Position numbers and translations under genes: made by a program. Below, one piece after another: positions 22,621 to 34,930 of a stretch of 64,000 bases of DNA. The notes under the pieces were generated by a model. That model saw only the letters and a program-made list of their open reading frames with translations, was not told the origin of the DNA and did not search any database. The DNA is taken from positions 1,054,001-1,118,000 of the forward strand of contig JANATG010000002.1 of assembly GCA_029449235.1 (NCBI GenBank). Direction: 5' to 3'. Source of the stretch: Linnemannia schmuckeri. Lineage: Eukaryota; Mortierellomycota; Mortierellomycetes; Mortierellales; Mortierellaceae. How positions within the stretch are numbered: the stretch's first letter is position 1; the number at the start of each line of letters is the position of its first letter.

Positions 22621-25600
22621 CTACTCGTCATCGTCCTCGCCAGAGAGCTCCTTGTCAGCAGCGGCCACAGCTGCAGCTGCTGCAGCAACAACTTCCTGCT
22701 CATAGTCCGAATCCTCCTCTCCAGACTCGACAAACTCGTTCGTCCTGATATGATCCGCCGCCGCCGCCGCTGCCGACCCTTGAGCAGACGCAGCAGCAGC
22801 CTCGAGTTGCATCTTGTGCAGAATTTTCGACAAAATCGGCATCATACCATCTGCGTTAAGCTCATCCCGCAACAGCTCCTCGGCCCTGCTCTGGATCGAA
22901 CTCAATGTCCGGCGAGAATTCTCTCCGAAATGCTGAGCAAGTGCCTTGAATGCGGCCTGCTTTGCAACAAAATATGTGCGCATCTGACGGAATCTCGCCA
23001 CAGAGGCGAACGTCTCCCGGTTCGCCGAAGGGCCAGGGACAAGTGCGGCCTCAGCATACTCAGGGCTAGTAACGATCCTCCTGGTCTCTCTGTACTTCCG
23101 GACCTCCTCCTCCTCAAGTTCAGTCATCTTGCCCAGCAGCTCCTTGAATGGCATAGTCTTGTACCCCTCAACCTTGAATCGCGTCACTCCAAATCCTTGC
23201 TGAAGCACTGCAGACGATGCCGAGAATTGCACCGTCGTCACCGACTCGGCATGGGCTGCCGTCAAGGCTGCATCCATCGCCGCCACAAGCCCCGTCAACA
23301 CCGATCCGTTGTACCGATCACCATCACTCACAGCTTTATCCTTCTTGGCCGACAACCGTTCACGGGCCTCAATGATCTTTCCCAGTATCTCTCCGTTGGC
23401 CTCCTGGAGCTTGGCTCGAAGTTTCTTGGCCATGGTCTTCCATTTGATCTCGGAATACTCCTTGTAGCCAGACTTCTCGATCAAACGGAGGACATCAAGG
23501 GAACGCTGGCGCGCCCCTGTTCTTCTTTGGAGATGTTCAGGTGCGGGTGGCACAGCGTTGGTCGTGGCGGCATTGTCTTCTGTAGTGGCGGTGACGGTAG
23601 AAGAACTGGAAACCTCTACTTTAGTAGTGGAGGCAGCAGGTGCGGTCAGCAATGCTGGCGATAGCAGTGCCGAGGCCGATGGCACAGGAAGCGAGGTCGC
23701 CGCAGCGATGGCAGCTGTCAAAGCTGCATGATCTGCTTGATCGGCACTCGACATGGAAGAAGCACCGCCAGCCTGAGTCGATCCCGAGCCGCCGATGGCC
23801 TGGGTCCAGAGAAGACTACCATCAGACCCATTGGGGATGACGTTCTGGAGAGCAGCAGCAAGGACGCGAATGTCTTCATCTGGAACAGTAAACTCGGCAG
23901 AAGCGGTTGCTGGCTGAGCAGCAGAAGACGATGAACCTCCTTCTCCTTCCGCCTCTGCTTGCCGCTTCTGCTGTTGGCTCTGTTCATTCTTCTCAACGAT
24001 CGACTTTCGCAGCGACATCACGCTCGAGGCCGCTAGGGTCTCTTCGAGGGTTGGAGGCTTCCAATCGGACATCTCCATCTTGGGCTGCAAGGACTGGGTG
24101 TATCGATGGCGACACTGATGTCTCGACCGGGTTCCTCCCATCAACTCTGAAATCGCCGTCCACATGTGCGTGGCCTCGGCAAGGTTGGTCTTTCCCTGCT
24201 TCTTCGCAAGATCCGTCATGATTTCCAACAGTCTCTTGTCCTCCTCGGGTGACCACGTTCCAGTGTTCATCGTGGCCTGATCCTTAAGATGGTTGCGGTA
24301 ACGATCACGACAACTGTCAGCCATACGACCCAGGCCCTGTCCAATCGTTGTCCACTGACCCTTGTGCTTGGCGTACAATTCCACCAGCTTGATGTCGTCT
24401 TCCTTTGTCCAAGCTCCAATGTTGTTCTGGGGATGGTACATACGGCGCACATGCAAATAGATGTTCAGCAGTGGCCTCGTCTTCAACCTACCCGCTAAAT
24501 GACATTGAAAAACAAGGGAATAAAAGATGAAGGGGTTAGTTGTCTTTGTTCGACTGCAAAGGCGTCACAAACAGTCCTACTTCAAGCACAACAGAAAATA
24601 AGTTTACCAATTTCGACCCAGAGCGGCTTTAGTTCGTTCCGCTCCAGCTTTCCAGCTCCACGGCCAGAGGACTTTTCGAACCACTCATGGATAGAATTCG
24701 GGGCCATGTTGTGGCGAGCAATGTATTCGGTAATACTCTGGCGAATAATGGCGTCCTCCTCCACACTGAACGTTCCCGTGCGGTATGGGATGCCTAAAGG
24801 ACATGTCGTCAGGGACAATAAATAATTAGACACAGGTTTCAAAAATGCCATCCTCTTGAAAGGATCAATCAAGCCAACAGCCGCATTACTTACCTCGCTC
24901 TTTCAACTCAGTAGCCATCATCCACTTGGTGTGCAGAAGACTATCAGAGGCGCCAGACAGATCATAGTCCATCTGCTCCTCCAAAGACCTGGCATTGGCG
25001 TGGTTAATAGCTGCCACAGCTGGCACACCTGTTCGAGTGTTCCTCTTGGGTCCCGCCGCTGCCGCCGCCTTCCTCTTCTTGGAACTGCTGCTCTTGCCAT
25101 CAAGGACTGGCAATCCAGAGGTTGCCGCGGCCGCCTGCTGCGCTGCGGCTTCTTGCTGCATAATCTGACCCATGGTGGGCTGATGCTCTGTGTTGTTGAC
25201 AGTCGCCAAGATCGAGGGGTCGTTGCTGAGGGTCATCAAGATCGCATTCGCATCCTGGTGCTGTTGCGGCTGGGCTGCAGCTGCCAAACTGTCCTGCTGG
25301 AGCAACATCTGCATCGCTGGAATGCCCGCAATCGACTCTAGAATCTCCTCTCGCGTCAACTGCTCTGCGCTGCTGGTGGTTGCGGTAGAGGTAGCCGGGG
25401 CAGTAAAAGGAATTTGCTGCTGAAGTTGTTGCTGCATCTTGATCACATCTGCACTCACACCTCCAGTTCCCGTTCCACTTGCGCTTCCAGTAGTGGCTGT
25501 CAGGAGATCAGCGACAGCTGCCATAGTCGCATCGTTAACAGAGCGCGCCTTCTGAAGGGCCTTGGACCGAGCGGCCGCCTCATCCTCATCGCTCGAAGAA

Positions 25601-25890
25601 TCCTCATCGGCGCTGGAATGGCCAGCACCAAAAAGGTTCAGTTCATCCAAAGTTCCAGATCCACCAGGACCGACAGCGACAGGACGACTGGATGTAGGAG
25701 GGACGGCAGTGGCGGCGGTCAGAGTAGACTCGGTGGTGGGCGTCACGAGGGCCTTCTTGAAGCTGCCGGCGTTCAGGTCGTCGTCGTCTTCATGCCTTCT
25801 CTTCTTGTCTTTGTGTTCCTTGTGCTCCCTGTTCTTCTTGCTCTTCTTGTGCTTCTTGTGCTCCTTTCGGTCCTTGTTCGATACCTCCAT
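22621..25890 (-). CDS. REB1: Reb1/TTF-I type Myb DNA-binding protein (Pol I enhancer/terminator binding)
   Basis: Three exons on the minus strand: 24894-25890, 24608-24793 and 22621-24494, giving 1018 residues. Start is the first ATG of the exon (MEVSNKDRKEHKK). The N-terminus is Lys-rich, then disordered with acidic and Gln/Ala-rich stretches. The DNA-binding part (about 335-530) has an atypical first repeat (GTFSVEEDAIIRQSI), the linker LHVRRMYHPQNN, and two Myb/SANT repeats (GAWTKEDDIKLVELY ... GQWTTIGQGLGR; GTWSPEEDKRLLEIM). This order is that of yeast Reb1 and animal TTF-I, which bind rDNA terminators and some Pol II promoters. The roughly 480-residue C-terminus, ending in acidic and Ala-rich tracts, is longer than I would expect for the family. 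The ortholog name is an inference. Confidence 0.85.
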
Positions 25891-26504
25891 GTTTGTCAAC
25901 TAGAAATGTTTTAGGAAGAAAGGAGCTAGGTATATTAGTAATCTTTTTCAAGGCGTAGGGTTACATGTCTGCGGGCTGACAACACCAGTCACCTCGCCTC
26001 CCAATACAAAGATGTACACCTGCTGTTTCGTCCAATCTAGCGTAGTGCTCCATGGTCGTCAGCTATTCACTTCCTGGTTGTCGTTGTTGTTTGAGTATGA
26101 TCATTCATTGTTTTTTTTGCTCCCTGTTGTTCAGATCCATGCCATCCAAAAGTCTTGTTCATCCTGTATGCCAGTTATGTTGTATCGATTTCTGTTCTTC
26201 TCCTCTCACCATTACTCAGCAAGCTGCTGGACAATCATCACGCGTGATGGGGGGGAAGGGGGAGTATCAAAAAGCATTGCTGGTTGGTGGCGTTTGGATT
26301 CTTTTTTACCTTTTTGTTAAGGGCGTAAAAGAGGATGAGGTTGAGGAGGAGTGGAGAAAAAAAAAGTGGACTTGAGGGTGGTTTTTTGTTTGCAAGGGTC
26401 AAGACTCGATGCAACTTCCCAACAAAAACACAGACATCAGCTGGTAGGTAAGTTTTGTATCGCAAATGCTGCAAGCACGTGACATATTTTTATTTCTATA
26501 GTTT
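25891..26504. other. Spacer between velvet gene and Reb1-like gene
   Basis: The 614-bp tandem spacer holds the 3' end of the velvet gene and the upstream region of the Reb1-like gene, both on the minus strand. No coding frame was recognised. Confidence 0.5.
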
Positions 26505-28944
26505 TTATGAAAAGGCGCAGGTGGGTGGGAGGATGGAAGCCAACGACTTCAGAGAGGTTACCGGGGAATGTGTGGAGAGTGTGTGGATAGGTGGGAGGTG
26601 TATCCGCTCGTCACCGCCTGCACTGTTGAGTGACGACCGAGAGGAAGCATTGCTCGCATGGTGATCATATGTATGAGGCGAGGTCGGCGTATGAAGTCTT
26701 GTATCACGCATAAGAAGCGTCTCTTGATAAAACCCTGGCCCATGGTTCATTGTTGCTGGGTGAGAGTCGGATTGAGAGAAAGGATGGGGTGGCGAAAAAT
26801 TGCTCTCACTGTGCTGGGAGGACATTGACGGCGTTCGGCTGTAAAATACACCTTGTTGTTTATCAGAAGGCACATCCTCCATCTCTTCATCGTTCAGCAA
26901 GGCAGCAGGGAATCCGTAACGCGCAGACTGAGCGGCCTGAGACTTGTTGTTCTTGGATAATGGTGTGGCGTGACACAATGGGGTTCCTTGGGGCGATGTA
27001 AAGGAGGCAGAGGGAGAATGAGCCAAGGTAATTGCATGTGCTGGTGGCTCGGGACCATGAAAGTAGACAGGGTGACCTTCAACCCAATATGGACCATGGC
27101 CCTCGAATGGCTGATGGAAATAATCAATGCTGGAGGTTGAGGTGTACCGAGGGTGGCCAAACGAGCGCGAGCGCTCTCTTTGAGCGGCATACTCAACAGG
27201 GCAGTCATGCTCTTGTCGACCACCACGGATCTCTCTTGGGTGATGCACCAAGGCAGTGCGAGCAAAGCTTGGGTGTTCGTAGCGGCGCGAGTTGGACTCG
27301 ATATGGTGTCCCTCGTAGAATGCAGATGGCCTCTCTTGCTCGTAGTAAGGATCGCGGAACCGCAACGAAGCCGAATACCGGGGATCCTCATACCGTCGAG
27401 GGGAGAGGTACAACCTGTATGGGTGATGGCGGCCCCAAGTGGAAGCAGAGCCAAAGGCTACATAGGGTCCCGGTGACGATGGAGATGTCCTCCCCGAAGC
27501 CTCTTCGGAAAAGTAGCGGCTCTTGGAACGATGATGTCTTGAACGGCTGGCGATTGAAATAGGTTTTGAGCTAGTGCTAACAGCAGCGGCTGATGACGAC
27601 GATGTGGAGGCCTTTGTCCGTTTGGCAGGCTGAGCGTCGTGACCGGAGTCATGATCGCTTGGGTCGCCGTCGTGGCAGGATGAGGGAGGACTGTGCATGG
27701 CTATAGAGGTATGGTTTTCCTCCTCTTCATCGGCGTCGGAGAATTCATTTACGGGTCTCTTAGGCTTGACGTGATGGTCCTTCCGGATTCGGATTCGAAC
27801 ACCCTGATCGGAAAAACTCCTCGACAGAAATGTCGACTCACACATTCCGGGGAAAGTTTTGCTAGAGTGTACCGTTACCGGGTTCGAGGCAATGGACATC
27901 ACATGAACGACTTGTCCCTCAACCAGCTCAAAGAGTGTGAACCGAAGGCGGAAACGGCCCTCAATTCTGGCAGACATGTCACCAAAGACAAAAAACCCGC
28001 CGTCAGAGTTGTCGACGTCCTTTAGCCGGTTGAGGGACGAGACGACGGTTCCGGCCAAGGCGCGGTGTGCTGGAGCTACAATCTCACCTTCTGGCTCGTT
28101 GGCATGGACGAGATTGCAGCACATGAACAAGTATGGGCTTTGAAGATAGTCCCTGCAGCAAGCAAGGAAAGATGTAGGAAAACAGGAGAAATAGGATAAT
28201 GAACAAAGGTTAGACAGATCGTCTTTCTTTGCTGCAGAAAATAACAGCAATTTTCCGTGGAATAATACCACTCGCAGACAATCGCATGCATTCCAACATG
28301 TTAATGCGGAAAGGAGGCTTGGATTTACTTGTTCTTATCGGTCGAAGGTTCGGCCAGTTTGATCTGGATAATAGGAGGTGGGTCAATTGGACGACGGTCG
28401 CGCTCCTTGACGCCGCAGACCTTGGCTCGCTGAGGCTGCTGACGAATAGACAATATGAACTTGGATCTACTGTCATTGAGCAAGAAGAATGGTTAGAGAG
28501 GAATAATTGTGAACAATAGGTGAATGGAAGTAAGCTGGTGCGGTTATTAAAGGTGGTCAAGGGTGTGTGTTGTCGTTGATGAGTCTGAGACAACCAACAA
28601 ATCCTGGGGAAGAGGAGGTAGAGACAGAAGTCATATTTCAGGAACAGAACAGCAATTGTTGTCCAGTCGGAGCAAGAGCAAGTAAAGCGAGTAAGAGGGG
28701 AGAAGGGAGGAACCGAGAATCATGTTTATCCGGGGAACCAACAGAAACGGAAACGTGCAAAGATATGAGCAGCTCAAATCTCTCTCTTATTCTCTCAATC
28801 TCAATCTCGGAGTAAGAGAGATAGGCTGGACTTTTTTTCTTGTTTTATGTATGACAACAAGAATACGTACGAAGTGGCCGTCTTGGAGGGGTCAGACTGG
28901 CCGCTGACGAAGCAGTAGGCTGAATGAGTCGTTGGCTTAACCAT
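26505..28944 (-). CDS. Velvet-domain transcriptional regulator
   Basis: Three exons on the minus strand: 28871-28944, 28329-28466 and 26505-28152, giving 619 residues. The velvet domain spans about 27-196: ILSIRQQPQRAKVCGVKERD, RRPIDPPPIIQIKL, DYLQSPYLFMCCNLV, FFVFGDMSARIEGRFRLRF and FPGMCESTFLSRSF-DQGVRIRIRK are all strongly conserved. Velvet proteins (VeA, VelB, VosA, VelC) are fungal DNA-binding regulators that couple development and secondary metabolism and act in the nucleus as homo- or heterodimers. After the domain comes a basic stretch (KPKRP) and some 420 residues of Ser/His/Tyr/Pro-rich disorder. Which paralogue this is cannot be decided by eye; the central position of the domain tail argues against VeA-like PEST layouts only weakly. 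Confidence 0.93.
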
Positions 28945-31762
28945 TGTGTGTGTGATGTGTGGGTGTAAGAAGAGGACTTTTTCTTGTGTGTATCCGCAGT
29001 GAGTGTATCGAGTGAATAAGAAGCTCTTGGAGTTATTCGTCTCGTTAGAAAGGATGGCGAAGTGAACAAAAAAGGTGTCACTAGTGAACGGGAAGAAGAG
29101 TCGGATTTGATGTATGGCGAGTGTTCATAAGGGTCGGGTGTTATTGACGAAAAAAAAAAAAAAAAAAAAAAAAAGGGAGTGGAGCGAGATCGAATGAAAG
29201 GAATGAGGCGAATGAGAATGAGAGTGTGAATTAACGAGAGTGCCAAAGGAAGGGGTGATAGCAACAGCTATAGTCAAGTGAAGGGGGAGTGGGTTGAAAG
29301 AGCGGAATGTGGAGAGTAGGGAAGTGAAGAGTGAGGAGTGAAGAGAGTATTAGAAAAGAATGATAAAGGGAAAAAAAAAGAAGAATATGAGGAGGAGTGA
29401 GGAAAAGATGGCGATGATATAGTGGTGGATTGACGGGTGAATAAAGAAGGATAAACGAAAAAAAAAAAAAAAGAGGAACAAAGAAGGAAGAGAACCAAAA
29501 GAGAAGAGAGAAAAGGGAAAAATCGGTCGTCGATGACCAGGGATAAAATAATTCGACAGCCAAAATATTGTCCAGCAGACCCCATCACTGCCTAATTTCA
29601 CCCTTCTTTCTATCGACATGTCAGCGTCATTGCAATGGTATAAAAAATATCCAGCATGAGCCTCCTTAGGGTTTCCTTTATGTCTTTTTATTCTTTCGTA
29701 GGCTCAGTATGAAAACGATGCGCTGTAGCACGGCGCAGAACAGACACAACAACAAAGCAACAGTAACTCTCGGGTATTTTTACTTTTCTTGGAGTGCACA
29801 GTTGAATGGCTGACTATCAGAAGAAAGATGCTGGCTGAGTCAGTCTGGGTTGGACCTCATTGACTCTCGACTCTTTTATTGAAATTGTGACGAAAAAAAG
29901 GATAGGGGAAAAAGCAAAACAAGGGGTGTGATGCGTGTGCAAGAAAGGAAGGGGAAAAAAGCGAAACCTCGGATTTTCATTTCTCCCTTGAGCTACTCTA
30001 TCAGTGCACACCGAGGCCACATATATGAGCTTGGTGTCGTTGTTGTTGTTGTGAATAAGGATAATATTCATCCTTGTTCATTTATTCATTTGTCCCCTTT
30101 CTTTCCGAGGATGATGGTGATGGAAGGTGGTGAGGGTGTTATGTAAGGCCAGGTAGGAACAAACGTAAACAGGACAATGAGTAAGGATATCTAGAGTAGG
30201 TAGAGTTAACAGGTAGATGGACAGAAAAGATGATGAATAAGAACGATACTATGCCTACCTGTCGATACCACAAGGTGAGAATGTCAAAGGCCATTTTTCT
30301 CAAAGCGGAAAAAGGGTGTCCAGATGGACACAAAATACCACTACAGAAAAAGGGACGTCCACTCACTGTACAGTACATATAAGAACAGAGCAGACCGGAA
30401 AATTACAGTGAGCCCTCTCCGTCTGCACTTTTCCCCTTATTCTTTTCTCTTTTTCGTCACATTCGGACTTTTGTGTTCGATTGGCATAGTCACAGCGCTA
30501 AAAAGCCCAGTTCTCCCTTTCTATCTTTCTTTTGCAGGCCCATGTGCGTCGTTTTTATTCGCTCTCTGTCGTATTTCCTTTGTTTCTTGGTTAAACCTCG
30601 TCCCACATTCATCATACGTTCACACCATACAAAGCAAAAAGCAACATCGATATTCCAGAAAGCAGACCCGTGGGGTATTAGTTTAACAAAGTCATTATAC
30701 AACCAAACGAATGGCGAAGGACAAAAAGAGTATAATTGAACGCTGTCTCTTACGTCGCTTCTTATCCAAACAGCAGGGTAAAAAATGAAGGGTCAATTTG
30801 ACACCATCTAATGAACGCTCAAAGTAGGCGCTTGTTGGCAGCGCAAATTTAGATTCTCATTTCCTTTGGTACAACCTCATAATAGGATAAACCACGTTGC
30901 CTCACCCCTGCTTGTAATACCATTCTTTTTCCGTAGTACACACACGAGTGCAGGGGGACGGATAAAATTGGTGTAAGGGAATGAGACGTTCAACCTCTAC
31001 ATAAAAACATACGCATACACAACTCAGCCAACCATACATGCTCTACATACTGAATACACTGCCTCCTTTATTTCTTCTCTTCTGTTCTCCTGGAGTGGTT
31101 CTACTTTTAAAAACAGTTTGCAGCACATCCCTTTCCCTTTGGGATTGTTTAACAAGTGCTGGTTTACTTAGCCACTGGTTTTCCCCTGCTTGGTTATAAA
31201 AAGAGGATTTTTCTTTTTCCCCAGAATGATTTGAGGCATTTTTTTTTGAGGATGTGATGTGGTAGGTAGATCGGGGTTATTGAGATAATGGGCAAAGGAA
31301 GGGTGTTCTCCCGCCCTGGTTATATGTCTATGTTTATTTATTCAACTCCCCCACACCTCCACAAACACGCTCAGACTAAAAAAGCGAATCCACTGCCGTT
31401 GCTACTTTGATCCGTTGTTTACAGTGATTGCTTATTAAACATGAAATAATGTATAGGAGGCCTCTGGCACAGCGTCATCTTACCAGGGGTAAAGCAGCCA
31501 TGGAGATGGAGACATCGAAACAATGGAGAAATAGTTGAGAAATTGTTGGTAAAATTTTAGGACGAGAGTGAACGAGAGCGAACGCGTCTTTAGCTTTTGC
31601 GTGGATGGAAGTAAAAAAAAAAAAAAGAGCATGTTGCGTTTAACTTCTTTTTTTTTTCATCAACTAATGGAACAAAGTGCAAAGGAGGGATTGGCGTATG
31701 GGCGCTTCGCCCAGATCCATGTCCGAGATATATGATAACCCTTAACTGCAATCCGCAAGTCA

Positions 31763-31787
31763 CGAGAGAAAGAAAATCTTTCTCTCG
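31763..31787. repeat. Perfect 11-bp hairpin
   Basis: The arms cgagagaaaga and tctttctctcg are exact reverse complements separated by AAA. Isolated in an intergenic region; function unknown. Confidence 0.6.
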
Positions 31788-32029
31788 CTCAGGCACATTT
31801 TTACTCGTTTTTCTTGGTAACATCGTGTCATTGCAGCGATTTGTGTAGCGAGGACTGGAAAGATTGATTTGGACATGCCGACAAACATGAAAATAAAAAT
31901 TGAGCACTTCCCTTCCTCTCCATCCATTTCAAAATAAGCATTGAAGCAATTTGAGCAAAGTCGGGTTCCTTTATCGTATCTACGTTCTAGCCGTATGTTC
32001 GTCATTGTTTACTGGTTGGGACGCACCCT

Positions 32030-32047
32030 CCCCCCCCCCCCCCCCCC
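32030..32047 (+). repeat. Poly-C tract (18 nt)
   Basis: An uninterrupted run of 18 C residues about 245 nt before the start codon of the following gene. On the minus strand it is a G run that could form a quadruplex. Confidence 0.9.
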
Positions 32048-32291
32048 GACGTGGTTGCCCTTTTTTCTCTTTCGCCCAACATCCCAAACCCCGGTCGCTG
32101 TTTCAAAAAAACCTCGATGAAGAGAAAAAAATTGTTTAAAAGAGTCTACCTTTTGCTTTTTTTTTCTTTACTTCTCTTTGATCCCCTCACTCTCATTCTA
32201 ACAACACGCAACACACTCCAGCAATCACACACGCCACCACCATCACCACTATCACTCCTGTTCTTCCTCTACACATATCTTACACATAACC

Positions 32292-33540
32292 ATGCCTAGT
32301 GTTATTAATACTTCCAACAATCACTTTTCTTCAGTACCCTCAGAGTTGGACCTCCTCTCTGACAGTGCCGTCTCAACAACAGCATCATCCTTGCGCTCCA
32401 ATAAGAATGACAACTCCTCAACCATCCAGGAATTGAAGGACCGTGAACGTCGTCGTCGCCAATGGCTCGAGCCTGAAGACGAGGTATGTCATCCTCCAGA
32501 CCAACACACAGCACAATCATGAACCATATACCGCACGGCAAACTCACCCTGCGCTTTTTTTTTCTTCTGTTACTAGTTCTCGGTGCCAATCCACACAGAG
32601 TCGCCATTGATCACAAAGAGTCCTCTAGAAATGTCATCCTTTCTCCTCAACTACCGGGCTATGCGTCGATCTGTCGAGATCATGACCCCTCCCTCTACTT
32701 CTAATGCATCCTCCAAGAACCACGATGTAAGGATTCCTTGCTTCAAAACCGAACCTCGAGTCCCCCTTTTTTTCATAAAATTTTTGTGTCCCTCTGTCTT
32801 CCTTTGTTTATGACAAAACGAAGGAAAATCGGAACACAAGAAAAAAGGAAGCCGCATTCTCCCATTCCATTTCGAGATGATATCCGATGTGTGATATCCA
32901 AATACCTCGCACGTGCGCTCCAAACGGCCTTTTCGTCCCTTGTGCATTCCACTAGGGTTAAAAATAACACCAACTAATCACAATCCAATTTTACCTTGTG
33001 TTTTTTATTACCATATGCTTGCAAAATTAGGGATTATCGTCAACACCGCTGCATCCAACGCTCCCCGATGGCCCGATTTATATCCACCACCGATCGACTC
33101 TTGCCGAAGGCCCTCTCTCGAGTGTCATTTCATCTTGTGTACACTTGCAATGTTTTGACCATACTTTGGGTATCCCAAGGTAACGGACGAAAAACAAAAG
33201 CAACTTCCATGTTACCAGGTAGTTCTTGTTATGTTTGTTAACTTTGCTCCGCCCAATTGACATCTCCTATCGGATTTTTTGATATCGTAATATTAGCTCA
33301 AAGGGTCCAGACTGTCGGATGAACCGCGTGCTTTCCAACTCAGCACAACAATCAGCAGGAGCAGGAGGAGCATTGACCAAGGATAACCAGGACCGATACT
33401 ACAGCTATTCACAGGACACTACATCATTATCACCACGATCAACCAAATCTCGAGACAATGATACATCATCAGGAGAGCACTCCTTCTTGGAATCCCATAT
33501 CGCGTCTATTAGCCAATGGCTGACCTCCAATACCGTTTAA
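32292..33540 (+). CDS. Unrecognised basic/Ser-rich protein
   Basis: The model has exons 32292-32483, 32577-32726, 33031-33179 and 33297-33540, giving 244 residues. The first two are well supported: they start after a CA-rich leader, end at good GT donors and join in phase, encoding a Ser/Thr-rich start, the basic patch KDRERRRRQW and a segment FSVPIHTESPLITKS. The last exon ends HIASISQWLTSNTV. The third exon is proposed because the second and fourth cannot be joined in phase without one; its frame is open and its splice sites fit, but its content is unconvincing. I recognise no domain. Likely a lineage-specific protein. Confidence 0.5.
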
Positions 33541-34681
33541 GCATCTCGTCGGCATTCAGCATAGACCCGACATACCGGAATGACTCATTCACTCTTTACT
33601 CATTCCAGGATCATTGTTGTTATCATGCCATACCAGTATTCAATATGTGTACCCCTTATTGAATATGTGCTCGAGCCTACAGTACGCCACCCTTTATTTT
33701 TTCAACTTGTTTCTCCTCTCCCTAATCATTTTGCATCTGTATCGCTTTTGTTTTCTTCTTTCGACCGTTGGAAGAGCGACATGAAGCCATTTTTTTTTTT
33801 TTTTTTTTTTCAATTCAGTAACAACTTATTCATACTCTATTCATTCCAACCATCATTGTAACAATAATAACCTTTTAGAATAATAAACATACCATAGCAT
33901 ATCAATTCAATGGATAACATAGGGGAGAGAGAGCGAAGAGATAATCGATGTGTTTATTTCGATATTTTGTAGGGTATTGAAAAAACTAAAAACGATGAAA
34001 GCAAATATTCTTTTTTTTTAGGTAAAAGTAAGGAGCAGAGGTATTTTTTTTTTGGTACTGAAAGAAAAACAAAACAAGACAGATTTTTTTGGGAGAATGA
34101 TTGAATTGAAGGTATTGAGTGTGTTTTTGGAGGGTACTGAATGGCATTGAAAAAACGTTTTTGGTGAAAAGGAATAAGCATACAGGAAAATACATGAGTT
34201 AAGAAAGCAAGTTGAACAAAAAGTATAAAAGAGCATGAGGCACACGGACATAACACCAAAAACGAAAGGGGAGGTTGGCGACTGGGGCATCAAGGCGACA
34301 CCAAAAAAGGAAAGTACAAAGTGACCGTTGCTCAGCCACAATGGGGTGTAAAAGAAAAGAATGGAGGTAAAAAAAGAAACTTTTGGTGCGGACACTGCAG
34401 GGAAGGAAGTGGTGGAGGTGAAGGGTATGTCGCGATCGAGTTGAAAAAGTGGACCAGATAGCGAAAAGAAGAAGAAATGTACAAAAAGCTGGGGTGTTTG
34501 CTTCCCGTTAGTCCCAAGAAGCGATCGGTGTTAGTGTCGAGTCGCACGATAGAAAAAGAGAAACCGTGCCGATATCGCTTGTCGTTAGGAGTGAGAAAAA
34601 AAAAGAGAAAAATGATTATAGAGTCGAGCCCTCTCAGAAATCCTTGTCCCGAGAGCTTGTCGATTTCCTGCAAGGCACTTT
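33541..34681. other. Convergent 3' spacer
   Basis: Low-complexity AT-rich sequence with a T run at about 33791-33810. Possible poly(A) signals occur on both strands. No coding sequence was recognised. Confidence 0.5.
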
Positions 34682-34930
34682 TTACTCGTGGTTGCGACGA
34701 TGGCCTCCGACGGCGGGTACAGTGGCGGTGGTGTAGTTGGAAGATTCCTCAGAGTGCTGTCTCCAGCCCCGAGAAGCAGCAGCGACAGCGGCGGCATCGT
34801 TCGAGAACTGCGACGACTGTGACATCATGGCAATCATCTCCTCCATCGACATGGCAGAGCGGGGTGCGAACTGAGCGGAATCCTCGATCGAGACCAAGTT
34901 AGCGGGCTGGGTGTACTGGAGGGAAGACAT
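34682..34930 (-). CDS. Small unrecognised protein (82 residues)
   Basis: One uninterrupted frame starting MSSLQYTQPANLVSIEDS and ending GGHRRNHE. The ATG follows a CAA-repeat leader (minus strand of 34931-34970) of the type seen before expressed genes here, and a likely leader intron ends at a TTTTTTCAG acceptor near 34985. The middle is rich in Met, Glu and Ala (MSMEEMIAMM, then an Ala-rich helix-like stretch), with a basic C-terminus. No signal peptide or membrane segment. Short frames can arise by chance; the leader and balanced composition make me favour a real gene. Confidence 0.5.
   Translation of the reverse strand: MSSLQYTQPANLVSIEDSAQFAPRSAMSMEEMIAMMSQSSQFSNDAAAVAAASRGWRQHSEESSNYTTATVPAVGGHRRNHE

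Larger units (their letters stand above)
28945..32291. other. Long divergent spacer
   Basis: These 3.3 kb separate the velvet gene from the next plus-strand gene. The left kilobase is GA-rich on the plus strand (CT-rich leader of velvet on the minus strand) with an A run at about 29150-29174. An 11-bp perfect inverted repeat with a 3-nt loop lies at 31763-31787, and an 18-nt C run at 32030-32047. No coding sequence or known RNA was recognised. Confidence 0.5.

Noticed and set aside
22588..23664. 358-codon plus-strand frame over the Reb1-like gene
   Set aside because: Antisense shadow of a long GC-rich coding exon; composition is Leu/Arg/Ser-rich with no motif.
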